A DNA stretch of 64,000 nucleotides from Pseudomonadota bacterium (GTDB taxonomy: Bacteria > Pseudomonadota > Alphaproteobacteria > Micropepsales > Micropepsaceae): the NCBI GenBank assembly GCA_016201105.1, contig JACQDN010000032.1:1-64000 (forward strand). The letters run 5' to 3'. The position numbers and the translations under genes were made by a program. Below the pieces are notes generated by a model. That model was given only the letters and a program-made list of their open reading frames with translations, made no database searches and was not told where the DNA came from. Positions 1-8,716 of the stretch are shown here, piece after piece (position 1 is the stretch's first letter; every line of letters starts with the position of its first letter).

Positions 1-680
1 ATGATGCGCGCGCCCTTTTTCATTTTGTGGATGGCGTCCGCCGAGAGGATGTTGCGCGTTTCGTGGGTGAGCGGGGTGTGCAGCGTGATGAAATCGGCGC
101 GCGGCAGAAGCTCGTTCAGTTCGACCTTTTCGATTCCCAGATCGGCGGCGCGTTCGGCCGAAAGATAAGGATCGAACGCGATCACCTTCATCTTCAGGCC
201 CTTGGCGCGATCGGCGACGATGGAGCCGATGTTGCCCGCCCCAATCAGGCCCAGCGTCTTGCCGTAGAGCTCCACGCCCATAAAGCGGTTCTTTTCCCAC
301 TTGCCGGCCTGGGTGGAGGCGTTGGCGGCGGGAAGCTCGCGCGCCAGCGCCATCATCAGCGCGATGGCATGCTCGGCGGTGGTGATGGAATTGCCGAACG
401 GCGTATTCATCACGATCACGCCTGCCGCCGTTGCCGCCGGAATGTCGACATTGTCGACGCCGATGCCGGCGCGGCCTACGACTTTGAGTTTCTTCGCCGC
501 CTTGATGACATCTGCCGTAATCTTGGTCGCCGACCGCAAGGCGATGCCGTCGTAGTCTCCCACGATGGCGAGCAGTTCTTCCTTGCTGAGCCCCGTCTTG
601 ACGTCGGCCTCGACGCCGCGCTCCTTGAAGATCCCAAGGGCGGCAGGTGAAAGTTTGTCGGCAATAAGAACCTTGGGCAT
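1..680 (-). CDS. serA: D-3-phosphoglycerate dehydrogenase, 5' part, cut by window edge
   Basis: This enzyme oxidises 3-phosphoglycerate with NAD+ to 3-phosphohydroxypyruvate, the first step of serine synthesis in the cytosol. About 226 N-terminal residues are visible; the rest lies beyond position 1. The N-terminal substrate domain starts MPKVLIADKLSP, and the nucleotide-binding domain has the G-x-G-x-x-G loop as GLIGAGNIGS. The ATG at 680 lies 5 nt after the serC stop, so the two genes form a serC-serA operon read leftwards and are probably both controlled by the leader upstream of serC. Whether C-terminal ACT regulatory domains follow cannot be seen here. Confidence 0.95.
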   Translation of the reverse strand, partial: MPKVLIADKLSPAALGIFKERGVEADVKTGLSKEELLAIVGDYDGIALRSATKITADVIKAAKKLKVVGRAGIGVDNVDIPAATAAGVIVMNTPFGNSITTAEHAIALMMALARELPAANASTQAGKWEKNRFMGVELYGKTLGLIGAGNIGSIVADRAKGLKMKVIAFDPYLSAERAADLGIEKVELNELLPRADFITLHTPLTHETRNILSADAIHKMKKGARI

Positions 681-685
681 TGTCG

Positions 686-1837
686 CTAACCTTTCACCTG
701 CGCCCAGGCCCAATCGAGCCAGGGCGTCAACGCTTCGAGATCGGCTTTGTCGACCGTGGCGCCGCACCAGATACGCAAGCCCGGCGGCGCGTTGCGGTGC
801 CCCGCGATGTCGTAGGCGACCTGTTCCTTCTCCAGCGTGTTCGCCAGCTTCTTCACCATCTCATAGCGTTTTTCTTCATCGAGCTTGGTGAAGGCCGGAT
901 CGGTGATCTTCAAACAGACGCTGGTGTTGGACCGCGAACCCTGTTCGCGCGCGAGATTCTCCGCCCAGCCGCATTCGCGCATCCAGCGTTCGAGCACTTG
1001 GGCGTTGGATTGCGACCGCGCAATCAGCGCGCGCAAGCCGCCGATGCCTTCAGCCCACTTCAAGGCGTCGAGATAATCTTCCAGCGCCAACATGGAGGGC
1101 GTGTTGATCGTCTCGCCTTCGAAAATACCTTCGTTGAGCTTGCCGCCTTTGGTCATGCGAAAGATTTTAGGTAGCGGGCGATCCGGCACGTAACTTTCCA
1201 GCCGCGCCACCGCGCGCGGCGACAAGACCAGCATGCCGTGCGCGGCTTCGCCGCCCAACACTTTCTGCCAGGAGAATGTCGTTACATCGAGCTTGTCCCA
1301 CGGCAGATCCATGGCGAAGGCCGCGCTCGTCGCATCGCAAATGGTGATGCCTTCGCGGTCTTTCGCAATCCATTCGCCGTCCGGCACGCGCACGCCGCTG
1401 GTCGTGCCGTTCCACAGGAAAACGACGTCGTGTGCGGGATCGGCTTGGCGCAGATCGGGAAGTTCGCCGTATCCCGCCTTGAAGATGCGCGCGTCCAGCT
1501 TCAGCTGCTTGACCGCGTCGGTCACCCAGTCTTCGCCGAAACTTTCCCAGGCAAAGAGGTCGACTTGCCTTGCCCCCAGCATGGACCACATCGCCATTTC
1601 CACCGCGCCGGTGTCGGACGCCGGCACGATGCCGACGCGATAGTCGGCGGGAATGCCGAGAATTTTCTTGGTGCGGTCGATGGCGTCCTTCAACCGCGCC
1701 TTGCCGTCCTTGGCGCGGTGGGAGCGTCCCAGAAATCCCTGTGCGAGAGCTTCAGGCGTCCAACCCGGCCGTTTGGCGCAAGGTCCGGACGAAAAAAAAG
1801 GCCGTGCAGGGCGCACGGCCGGTTTGATACCGGTCAT
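686..1837 (-). CDS. serC: Phosphoserine aminotransferase
   Basis: SerC converts 3-phosphohydroxypyruvate and glutamate to phosphoserine and 2-oxoglutarate with PLP, the second step of serine synthesis; it can also serve PLP synthesis. The 383-residue protein has the usual length for the alphaproteobacterial form. [12 protein letters not shown] near residues 15-26 is the family N-terminus, and the PLP lysine is K192 in [13 protein letters not shown]. The ATG at 1837 has GGAAGG 8 nt upstream. An out-of-frame ATG begins 7 nt before it. The first 30 codons contain an 8-bp GC-rich hairpin followed by eight T residues, an intrinsic-terminator shape inside the coding region. serA follows in the same operon. 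Confidence 0.96.
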   Translation of the reverse strand: MTGIKPAVRPARPFFSSGPCAKRPGWTPEALAQGFLGRSHRAKDGKARLKDAIDRTKKILGIPADYRVGIVPASDTGAVEMAMWSMLGARQVDLFAWESFGEDWVTDAVKQLKLDARIFKAGYGELPDLRQADPAHDVVFLWNGTTSGVRVPDGEWIAKDREGITICDATSAAFAMDLPWDKLDVTTFSWQKVLGGEAAHGMLVLSPRAVARLESYVPDRPLPKIFRMTKGGKLNEGIFEGETINTPSMLALEDYLDALKWAEGIGGLRALIARSQSNAQVLERWMRECGWAENLAREQGSRSNTSVCLKITDPAFTKLDEEKRYEMVKKLANTLEKEQVAYDIAGHRNAPPGLRIWCGATVDKADLEALTPWLDWAWAQVKG

Positions 1838-1890
1838 CAGTCATTCCTTCCAGAATGAACGCACCTCGTTGGGGAGGTGTGGCCCGCAAT
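1791..1890 (-). promoter_or_regulatory. Structured 5' leader and terminator-like hairpin of serC (serC-motif-like attenuator)
   Basis: Reading leftwards from the predicted start of transcription near 1887, four inverted repeats follow. CACCTC/GAGGTG lies at 1862-1879. CATTC/GAATG at 1844-1859 has the ribosome site GGAAG in its loop. CCGGT/ACCGG at 1819-1833 covers the start codon. GGCCGTGC/GCACGGCC lies near 1799-1820 and is followed by eight T on the coding strand. The last two overlap, so they may be alternatives. A conserved serC leader RNA is known in Alphaproteobacteria; that this is that motif is my inference from position and shape. Confidence 0.55.
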
Positions 1891-1891
1891 C

Positions 1892-1920
1892 AAATTAGGG
1901 ATTCGCGTGAGAGGGGTCAA
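1892..1920 (-). promoter_or_regulatory. Sigma70-type promoter of serC-serA
   Basis: On the minus strand TTGACC (1915-1920) and TAATTT (1892-1897) are separated by exactly 17 nt, close to the housekeeping consensus. The predicted start lies near 1885, giving a leader of about 50 nt before the serC ATG. Confidence 0.65.
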
Positions 1921-1959
1921 CCGCGATAGCGTGTGCCATTCTGTCATGGGGGAAATGCA

Positions 1960-2451
1960 ATGCACGCTCGTCTCTTCGCGATTGCCGCTTTTGTGAGCGT
2001 TTTGCTCGCGCCGAATTTTGCCGCTGCGGCGACTGTGATTTCCGATCCGGTGAAATTTGTGAATGGCGTTTACGCAAACATGGTCAAGGCCAATGCCAAA
2101 AATTCCTACATGGCGCCGGAGGATATCTATACGCCGCGCCTGTCCGCGCTGTTCGCTCTCGACACGAAGGAAGCGGGCGGCGAGGTCGGTCGCATGGATT
2201 TCGATTTCTGGAGCAATGCCCAGGACTGGCAGATCAGCGGCGTGAAAGTGAAGGGCCTTGACGTTGAGAGCGCCAAAGACCGCAAGATCGTCGTCGCCAG
2301 ATTCAAGAACGAAGGCAAGCCCGAAGAAATTCATCTCTATTTCGAACGCGGCAAAAAGGGCTGGCTGCTCGACGATGCGCGCTCGACGGGCAAGGACAGC
2401 TGGACGCTGTCTCTCATCCTGAAGTATGGCTGGGCCGACGCGCCGCAGTAA
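1960..2451 (+). CDS. Small secreted protein, DUF3828-like
   Basis: The 163-residue protein begins MHARLFAIAAFV with a clear signal peptide ending near AAAA-TVIS, so it should be periplasmic. The mature part has a region resembling DUF3828 proteins (VNGVYANMVKAN, then DFDFWSNAQDWQ and a C-terminal GKDSWTLSLILKYGW). The ATG at 1960 is preferred over an upstream in-frame ATG at 1933 because GGGGGAA lies just before it and the signal peptide starts there. It is divergent from serC. Its function is unknown. Confidence 0.7.
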   Translation: MHARLFAIAAFVSVLLAPNFAAAATVISDPVKFVNGVYANMVKANAKNSYMAPEDIYTPRLSALFALDTKEAGGEVGRMDFDFWSNAQDWQISGVKVKGLDVESAKDRKIVVARFKNEGKPEEIHLYFERGKKGWLLDDARSTGKDSWTLSLILKYGWADAPQ

Positions 2452-2795
2452 GATGTTTCTCTCTGAACTTTCCCTCTCCCCCTCGGGGGGAGAGGTGATT
2501 TATGCGTTCGCACTGACGGCGAGCTTGACGAACTGCTGCAAATATCATCACGGCACCGAGCAAACGAACGCGCAACGCCTCCCGCGTGAAAGGCGAGATC
2601 CGTTTTCGTCGACGACCTCGATCTGCGACGGAAGGGCGGCTTTGAAGAACGCGAACTCGTCCATGGGCAAGCCAAGAGGTAGCGCCGCACGGCCATGCAA
2701 TCGGCGAGCCGACGCGCGGTGACTTTGGCCATCGTCAGATCGCGCGCGCGACAGGCGGAGACGATTGCGCCGAGCATCGGCGTTCCCTCGAGGGA
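2452..2795 (-). pseudogene. Gap with possible decayed reading frame
   Basis: No convincing gene lies here. A perfect GC palindrome (CTCTCCCC/GGGGAGAG) sits at 2474-2495. On the minus strand an ATG at 2777, 18 nt after the VWA gene stop and behind GAGGGAA, opens a frame beginning MLGAIVSACRARD. After about 40 codons the protein-like signal seems to move to another frame (MDEFAFFKAALPSQIE). This could be a frameshifted third gene of the VWA operon or chance. Confidence 0.25.
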
Positions 2796-3485
2796 CTACA
2801 TCTTTTCCAAGATGTCCTCGACCTGCTCCATGTTGTTGACCTGGTAGACCTTGCGCGCGCCAGCGCGCTTCAACTGCGAAGTCCATTTGTCGATTCTGCG
2901 GAAATAAGCTTCCGGATCTTCGTTGTCGCCTGATGTCTTGCTGACATTGGCGAGAATGACCGTCAACCCCGACAGATGCGCTTGCTCAAGAGACGCCGGT
3001 CGAACGCAATCCGGCGCCAGGTCCTGGACCATGTCCGAAAAGATGATGAGCGCCTTGCGGTCCGATCGCGACGGTTTCAGATATTCCGCAGCCAAAAAAA
3101 TCGCGCCCGTGATGTCGGTGTGCTCCGTCTGACGCAGTTTGGGTATGCCATTGTGCAAGTAGTTCAGAATCTCGCCCTGTTGTTCTTCCCGCGGCGTCTG
3201 CTGATCCGCCAAGCGAACGTCGATGACTTTTGCAGCATCGCTGAAGCTGCAGCTTTGAATGTACGCCAAGGTAAATGTGTCGCCTCCAGCCATCGGAATC
3301 ACGATCAGACCCAACTCGTGCATGCTCTTAACGGCGCGGGGAAAATAGCTCGCCGAGATATCGATCAAGACATATACGTCGCGCCCGCTGCCTGCGGTAT
3401 CGCAGGACATAAATGGCAGGCAGAGGACCATTGCGGCAATGGCGCGGAACTCTCGCCAGCCCGGCAGCTTTTGTCTCGACATCAT
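2796..3485 (-). CDS. VWA-domain lipoprotein
   Basis: The protein of about 229 residues begins MMSRQKLPGWREF, has a hydrophobic stretch and a lipobox-like FMSC. Aspartate at +2 after the cysteine is the signal that keeps lipoproteins in the inner membrane in enterics. The rest is a von Willebrand A fold: DVYVLIDISASYF carries the MIDAS D-x-S-x-S, and DITGAIFLAAEYL and ALIIFSDM fit later strands. The ATG at 3485 is chosen because it starts the signal sequence; a longer frame reaches 3557 and would overlap the upstream gene. It follows the multispan protein at 3509-4558 by 23 nt, so the two probably form a membrane complex. The exact role is unknown. Confidence 0.75.
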   Translation of the reverse strand: MMSRQKLPGWREFRAIAAMVLCLPFMSCDTAGSGRDVYVLIDISASYFPRAVKSMHELGLIVIPMAGGDTFTLAYIQSCSFSDAAKVIDVRLADQQTPREEQQGEILNYLHNGIPKLRQTEHTDITGAIFLAAEYLKPSRSDRKALIIFSDMVQDLAPDCVRPASLEQAHLSGLTVILANVSKTSGDNEDPEAYFRRIDKWTSQLKRAGARKVYQVNNMEQVEDILEKM

Positions 3486-3508
3486 GACAGCGCGCAGCCG
3501 ATGTGCGG

Positions 3509-4558
3509 TTACGGCTGGCTTCTGGACAGCCGCCGCGCCAACTCCGTCAGCGGCCACATCACCGTCTCAACGACGGTCATGATCAGCTCGAACAGGGCAA
3601 GCACGGCAGTCTGCAGGCCTTTGACCAATTCGGTCGCAAGGAAGAACGGCGCCTGCACGACCAGCGCCACCGCCCCGACGAGGAAAGTGACGATCGCGAA
3701 TGAGGCAGAAAAAACCGACAAGATCAGATCCGACGAGAGCATGAGAATCCACGGCATCATGAAGCCGAGGATCGCCTGATACATGGTGGGGATTGTCTGC
3801 ATCTGCGCGATCCCCGGCAGAGTTGAAGACTCGGCCTGCGCGGGTGCATTTGCTTTCTTCGTCAGCCTGTCTTCACTCGACGATCCTATGACGGTGCTAA
3901 TGGTTTGCCGAAATTTTTCTTCCTGCTCGATGAGTAGTTCGCGGTGATAAGCAATGCCTACCTCGACCAGCGACAACGCCAGCAACCCGACAAACAGACT
4001 GCGGCGAAGGAACGGATGGGCCGCAGAAGGCTTCTTCTCGGCGCGCGGAAAGAAAAGTGACAAATTGAGCTGCGCCATCAGAAACAGGCCGAGCAGGAAT
4101 TCCGCCGCGACGATGGCGAAAGCGGCCAAGTTGGCGATCGCGAGCGGCCCCACAAACGGCAGCACAAAGCGGATTCCACCAAACAACTCCTGCAGCGGTC
4201 TCTGCATGAGATAGAAATTCACCGCGGCCAACGCCAGGGCTATCACCGAGATGGGGATTGCGATCGCCAGTGTGGCGACGACGCTTTTGCCGTACTCCTC
4301 TTGGAAGCCCTTCGCCATCTCGCCCGCCACATTGAAGGCGGCCGTGCTCGATGAAGCGGCGGCGTCGGCTGGCGCCTTGACAACGTTGACAAAGAAATTG
4401 CCGACGGTATCGATGAGCTTGCCGACTTGCTTCCGACCGAGATAGAGAAAGAGCAGGGTCGCCGCGATCTTCAGAGCCTGATAGTCGGAATAGAACGCGG
4501 AGACGACGTCCAAGAGATCAGAGGTCGCACCAATAGCTTTATGGAAAATATCCCACAT
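3509..4558 (-). CDS. Multispan membrane protein of unknown function
   Basis: The protein has 349 residues. The start MWDIFHKAIG at 4558 follows GGGGGA at good spacing and is preferred to an in-frame ATG at 4600. Hydrophobic segments lie near residues 30-45, 95-120, 135-165, 190-205 and 265-315, with a soluble loop around 210-260. It resembles no family I recognise. It is the first gene of a leftward unit with the VWA lipoprotein. An uncharacterised envelope complex is the most I would infer. Confidence 0.7.
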   Translation of the reverse strand: MWDIFHKAIGATSDLLDVVSAFYSDYQALKIAATLLFLYLGRKQVGKLIDTVGNFFVNVVKAPADAAASSSTAAFNVAGEMAKGFQEEYGKSVVATLAIAIPISVIALALAAVNFYLMQRPLQELFGGIRFVLPFVGPLAIANLAAFAIVAAEFLLGLFLMAQLNLSLFFPRAEKKPSAAHPFLRRSLFVGLLALSLVEVGIAYHRELLIEQEEKFRQTISTVIGSSSEDRLTKKANAPAQAESSTLPGIAQMQTIPTMYQAILGFMMPWILMLSSDLILSVFSASFAIVTFLVGAVALVVQAPFFLATELVKGLQTAVLALFELIMTVVETVMWPLTELARRLSRSQP

Positions 4559-4695
4559 CTTGAAATCCCCCGAGCCGCTCAGCGCGGTCTTATCAAGCAA
4601 GCATAGCGCAAACCGGCATAATCAAGAAGCCCAGGAACTTTGGGCTTTTTGCGGTAAGAAACAGGGTGGCGCTGCTCGAAGTTCGTGGGATAAGT

Positions 4696-5508
4696 TCAAA
4701 CAAATATTTCAGCTGTCATATACAGCGCGCAAGGTCCGGACAGCACCGTTCGCGTGCCGTCCTGCGTGCAAATGAGATCGCCGCCGCGCGGCGAGACTTG
4801 CCGGGCTTTCAATGTCTTCTTGCCCAGCCGCTTGGCCCAGAACGGCGTTAGCGCGCAATGCGCCGAACCGGTGACCGGATCTTCGGGTACGCCTTTGTCG
4901 GGCGCAAAGAAGCGTGAGATGAAGTCGTATTCGCCGTCACCCGGCGCCGTGGCGATCAGACCCCAGCTGTTCACCGAGCGAAGCACGCGTGCGATCTCAC
5001 CGGCGCCTTTGAGGCCGCGCACGATCTTGGGATCGCTCCACACCGCCATGACATAGCGATCTTTGAGCACTTCGTCCGGCGCCGTTGCCCCCAACGCGTC
5101 GCCGATCTGTTTGGCGAAATCTTTTGGACCTTCGAACGGCGAGACGAAATCCGACGGCATCGACATCACATGCCGCCCGTCTCGTCCGCGTTCCACACTC
5201 AGCGTGCCGGAGCGGGTCTCGAACGAGACCGCCTTCAACTCGGGATCGATCGTGTCGAACACCAGCCAGGCGCTGGCGAGCGTGGCGTGGCCGCAAAGAT
5301 CGACTTCGCCCTCCGGCGTGAACCAGCGCAGATCGTATTTCCCCGGGGCGGTCTTCACGAAAAAGGCCGTCTCGGCGAGATTGTTCTCGTTGGCGATTTT
5401 CTGCATCAGCGCAGCGTCGAGCCATGTCTCCAAAGGCACGAGCGCGGCTGGATTGCCTTCCAGCGGCTTGGCCGCAAACGCATCGACCTGCCACATCTTC
5501 AGTTTCAT
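4696..5508 (-). CDS. PhzF-family isomerase/epimerase
   Basis: This 270-residue protein belongs to the PhzF/DapF-like fold. Visible family motifs are the N-terminal VDAFAAKPLEGNPAA, the catalytic-glutamate region NNLAETAFF, LCGHATLASAW and EDPVTGSAHCAL. PhzF proteins isomerise small carboxylate substrates; outside phenazine clusters the substrate is usually unknown, and there are no phenazine genes here. The ATG at 5508 begins the conserved MKLKMWQVDAF; upstream codons to 5580 do not fit the family. It is a single gene with a dispersed repeat behind its promoter. Confidence 0.9.
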   Translation of the reverse strand: MKLKMWQVDAFAAKPLEGNPAALVPLETWLDAALMQKIANENNLAETAFFVKTAPGKYDLRWFTPEGEVDLCGHATLASAWLVFDTIDPELKAVSFETRSGTLSVERGRDGRHVMSMPSDFVSPFEGPKDFAKQIGDALGATAPDEVLKDRYVMAVWSDPKIVRGLKGAGEIARVLRSVNSWGLIATAPGDGEYDFISRFFAPDKGVPEDPVTGSAHCALTPFWAKRLGKKTLKARQVSPRGGDLICTQDGTRTVLSGPCALYMTAEIFV

Positions 5509-5610
5509 GGCCGTGTTCTCTTGGCGTGACGCGCATTCATATCGTCTGTTCGGTGTGCGCGAGAACGCACGCAAATGCATAACGGCTCATAGCGGGGCGA
5601 CGGAACAATG

Positions 5611-5820
5611 AAGGAAGGGCTCACGCAGGCGCGACTGCGTCGCGCCGCAGAGGCGCAGAGAAAGCGAGTGTTCGGTGGCTATCTTCTCGACAGAAGCTGG
5701 CGCGCGAAGCGCGCCACGCCTGTTCCGACGGCTCAGCTTGAAAGGCAAAATCTGCTCCGCCGTCTCCGCGGCGCGGCAACGCCGCGCCCGCGGCTCCGCG
5801 TGAGCCCTTTTTTCTTCTTC
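5611..5820. repeat. Dispersed palindromic repeat, family A copy 1
   Basis: The two ends are inverted copies: AGGGCTCACGC on the left and its complement on the right near 5795-5810, with a smaller palindrome GGCGCGCGAAGCGCGCC in the middle. Other copies lie at about 51745-51920, 56050-56260 and 63913-64000. It fills the gap between the PhzF and rpoH genes and contains no real gene. Confidence 0.7.
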
Positions 5821-5842
5821 TGCTGCCCGTCCAGGAAGAGGC

Positions 5843-6739
5843 TTATGTCACGCCTTCGAGCGTGTGACTGCGCTTTTCCTTGAGCGCGCTCTTCATGGCG
5901 TTCTGAAGCTTTTCGAAGGCGCGCACTTCGATCTGGCGCACGCGCTCGCGGCTGACGCCGTATTTCTGCGAAAGATCTTCCAGCGTCGCCGGTTCGTCGC
6001 GCAGCCGGCGGGCGCGGATGATCTCGCGCTCGCGGTCGGTCAATTCGCCGAGCGCGGTTTCCAGAAGTTCATGGCGCTCGCCCATCTCTTCGCTTTCGGC
6101 GAGGCGGGTTTCCTGGTCGAGCGTGTCGTCGGCAAGCCAGTCTTGCCATTCGGATTCCGATTCCGAACGCAACGGCGCATTGAGCGAAGAGTCCGGCGCC
6201 GAAAGGCGGCGGTTCATGTTCACCACTTCACTCTCGGGCACCGCAAGTTTCTTGGCGATCTCGCTCACATGCTCGGGCGTGAGATCGCCTTCTTCCAGCG
6301 CGTTGATCTTGCCCTTGGCTTTGCGCAGGTTGAAGAACAGTTTCTTCTGCGCCGCCGTGGTGCCCATTTTCACAAGGCTCCATGAGCGCAGGATGTATTC
6401 CTGGATGGCGGCGCGGATCCACCACATCGCGTAGGTCGCAAGGCGAAAGCCGCGGTCGGGCTCGAAGCGCTTGACCGCCTGCATCAGGCCGACATTGCCT
6501 TCGGCGACGATTTCGGAAACCGGCAATCCATAACCGCGATAGCCCATCGCGATCTTGGCGACGAGACGCAAATGGCTGGTGATGAGCCGGCGCGCGGCGC
6601 CGGGGTCTTCATGCTCGCGCCAGCGTTTGGCGAGCATGTACTCCTCTTCCGGCTCCAGAAGCGGAAACTTCCGGATTTCGGAGAGATAGCGGGAAAGGCC
6701 GCCTTCGCCTTGAAGGGCAGGAAGCCCGCGGCTGCTCAT
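5843..6739 (-). CDS. rpoH: RNA polymerase sigma-32 factor
   Basis: RpoH directs transcription of heat-shock genes. The 298-residue length is normal. Region 2 is seen as SHLRLVAKIAMGYRGYGLP and AEGNVGLMQAVKRF, the RpoH signature as AAQKKLFFNLRKAKGK near residue 129, and the region 4 helix-turn-helix as YGVSRERVRQIEVRAFEKL. It has its own intergenic region of about 130 bp after rluD. I saw no convincing heat-shock promoter there. Confidence 0.96.
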   Translation of the reverse strand: MSSRGLPALQGEGGLSRYLSEIRKFPLLEPEEEYMLAKRWREHEDPGAARRLITSHLRLVAKIAMGYRGYGLPVSEIVAEGNVGLMQAVKRFEPDRGFRLATYAMWWIRAAIQEYILRSWSLVKMGTTAAQKKLFFNLRKAKGKINALEEGDLTPEHVSEIAKKLAVPESEVVNMNRRLSAPDSSLNAPLRSESESEWQDWLADDTLDQETRLAESEEMGERHELLETALGELTDREREIIRARRLRDEPATLEDLSQKYGVSRERVRQIEVRAFEKLQNAMKSALKEKRSHTLEGVT

Positions 6740-6870
6740 GATCTAAACCCCCAAAGACCCCCGACGGACGCCCAAGCGCGTTCGTGAAAGGCCGCACCTT
6801 CTAACAACGCGCAAGCCCCGCTGCTTGATGCGGAATGCACTACAGTTAGCGAAGTAATAACTAAGCAGGA

Positions 6871-7932
6871 TTATCGGATTTTCAAGCCTCGTAAGGCTTT
6901 GACAAGATTGGAAAAATCTTCTGGCCAGGAAGATTCGAAGCGTACGGTCTTGTGCGTGGAAGGGTGCTGAAACCCCAAAATAAAGGCATGCAGGGCCTGT
7001 CGCGGGAATTGCGAAGCCGTCCGATAGGCCTCCGCTTCGGCCTCGGTTTTGGCGCGGGGGGCCGCCCGCGCCCGCCCGTAGGAGGGATCGCCGATGAGCG
7101 GATGACCCAGATGGGTCAGGTGCACGCGGATCTGATGCGTGCGCCCGGTTTCCAGCCGGCATTCGATCAGGCTGGCGAAGGGGCGTTTATCGTCGCCGAA
7201 GCGTTCGATCACGGAATAGCGTGTGCGCGCGCGTTTTCCCTGTTCGCCTCTGAGCACCGCCATGCGCTTTCGGTCGAAGGGGTTGCGCCCGATCTGGCCT
7301 TCGATCATGCCCTGACCCAGTCGCGGGCTGCCCCATACCACCGCGTGATAGGCCCGTTCGATGGTGTGATTGGCGAATTGCTTGGCGAGGCTTGCCATCG
7401 CGCGCTCGTTCTTCGCCGCGACCAGCAATCCGCTGGTGTCCTTGTCGAGGCGGTGCACGATACCCGGCCGGGCCACGCCTCCGATGCCTTTCAAGCTCGC
7501 GCCGCAATGGGCGATCAGCGCGTTGACCAGCGTGCCGTCCGGATTGCCAGCGGCGGGGTGCACTACCAGTCCTGCCTGCTTGTCGATGACGATGAGATCC
7601 TTGTCTTCGTAGACGACGTTGAGCGGAATATCTTGTCCTTGCGGCTCTGCGGGCGACGGTGGCGGCACGCGCACATGATACGTTTGGCCTTGTTTGACCC
7701 TTGTATTGCCGTCTTTTATCGTCGCGCCGTCTCGCGTCACCTCACCCGATGCGAGCAACCCTTGCAGCCGCGCGCGCGAAAGTTCCCCGAGCGTGGCGGC
7801 AAGAAAACGGTCCAGGCGCTCGCCCGCCTGCTCTGCGGCGACGCAGGCGCGATGCGACGTTCCGCCCGCGGGATCGGGGCTGAGAAGAAGGGATTTTGAA
7901 GTGTCCGATTTGCCCGGCACGCTGCCTGCCAA
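6871..7932 (-). CDS. rluD: 23S rRNA pseudouridine synthase, RluD type
   Basis: RluD-family enzymes convert uridines of helix 69 in 23S rRNA to pseudouridine. An S4 RNA-binding domain lies near residues 35-90, followed by the catalytic RluA domain with HRLDKDTSGLLV containing the aspartate nucleophile, and later ETGRTHQIRVHL. The start is uncertain: the longest frame uses TTG at 7932 and overlaps the divergent gene by 32 bp, while a GTG at 7920 is the next candidate; no ribosome site is obvious for either. The N-terminal 30 residues look non-conserved. Confidence 0.9.
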   Translation of the reverse strand: MAGSVPGKSDTSKSLLLSPDPAGGTSHRACVAAEQAGERLDRFLAATLGELSRARLQGLLASGEVTRDGATIKDGNTRVKQGQTYHVRVPPPSPAEPQGQDIPLNVVYEDKDLIVIDKQAGLVVHPAAGNPDGTLVNALIAHCGASLKGIGGVARPGIVHRLDKDTSGLLVAAKNERAMASLAKQFANHTIERAYHAVVWGSPRLGQGMIEGQIGRNPFDRKRMAVLRGEQGKRARTRYSVIERFGDDKRPFASLIECRLETGRTHQIRVHLTHLGHPLIGDPSYGRARAAPRAKTEAEAEAYRTASQFPRQALHAFILGFQHPSTHKTVRFESSWPEDFSNLVKALRGLKIR

Positions 7933-8254
7933 CGATGAGGTGAAACAAAGCGCAGCCTATCGCGGGCTGAAGGCTGTCGTCATCATTCTTGGCGTGCTGA
8001 TCGTTCTGGGCCTAGGCGCACTGGTTACCGGAATGATCCTCAAATTCAACGGCAAGAGCAGGCCGGCATCGGGCGAAGGCGAGACGTTTGCGCTGGCGCC
8101 CGGTTCGGCGATCGTCTCCAGCGAAGTCTCCGGCAGCCGCTTGATCCTGCGTGTGAAAAACGAGACGGGCGAAGAGATCGACATCGTCGATACGCAAGAC
8201 GGTCACCTGATCAGCCGCATCAAGGCCGCGCCGCCGCAAGTGCCCTCGCATTGA
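7901..8254 (+). CDS. Small membrane-anchored protein next to rluD
   Basis: The 117-residue protein starts at GTG 7901 behind GAAGAAGGGA. One transmembrane helix (about residues 24-46) is followed by a periplasmic domain with LAPGSAIVSSEVSGSRLILRV. Small proteins like this lie divergent to rluD in many Alphaproteobacteria (DUF6476 is my best guess). Its stop overlaps the TTG of the JAMM protein gene (TTGA), so the two are probably translated together. The function is unknown. Confidence 0.75.
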   Translation: MSDLPGTLPANDEVKQSAAYRGLKAVVIILGVLIVLGLGALVTGMILKFNGKSRPASGEGETFALAPGSAIVSSEVSGSRLILRVKNETGEEIDIVDTQDGHLISRIKAAPPQVPSH

Positions 8255-8694
8255 CGCTCCGGCTTTCCATGGCCGCTTCTTTGCGCGAGCAGATCGCGCG
8301 CGAAGCCCGTGCCGCTTTCCCCGGTGAGTGCTGCGGCCTGATAGAAGGCGATTGCGATGGCGTGCGCATTCGCGTCACCGCCGTTCATCCCACACGCAAC
8401 CTTGCCAAGGAAAACGACCGCTTCGAGATCGATCCCATCGAGCAGTTCGCCCTGCTGCGCGCCGCGCGCGCGAGGGGAGGCGAGATCGTCGGCTGCTATC
8501 ACTCCCATCCCAATGGGCGCGTGGAGCCCAGTGCTCGCGATCTGGAAAACGCGGCTGAAGAAGGATTTCTCTGGGTCATCGCTGCTGTAGACCGGGGGCG
8601 GGACGTCGTGCATTCGGCCTTCCTCAGAGCGAAGGTCGGCTTTGAGGAATTGCCGGAAACCAAGCCCCTTGGTCCAAAGCCGATCCTTCGTTAA
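8251..8694 (+). CDS. JAMM/MPN+ metalloprotease (M67 family)
   Basis: The protein of about 147 residues is a stand-alone JAB/MPN domain. The JAMM zinc site is complete: E26 in FPGECCGL, H84 and H86 in CYHSHPNG, and the S94-x-x-D97 motif PSARD. Bacterial members remove ubiquitin-like or sulfur-carrier tails or act in cysteine metabolism; no sulfur-carrier partner is seen here. The start is TTG 8251, overlapping the previous stop, or ATG 8269. Confidence 0.88.
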   Translation: MTLRLSMAASLREQIAREARAAFPGECCGLIEGDCDGVRIRVTAVHPTRNLAKENDRFEIDPIEQFALLRAARARGGEIVGCYHSHPNGRVEPSARDLENAAEEGFLWVIAAVDRGRDVVHSAFLRAKVGFEELPETKPLGPKPILR

Positions 8695-8716
8695 CGTAAT
8701 GGCCAGGGGGACCGTC

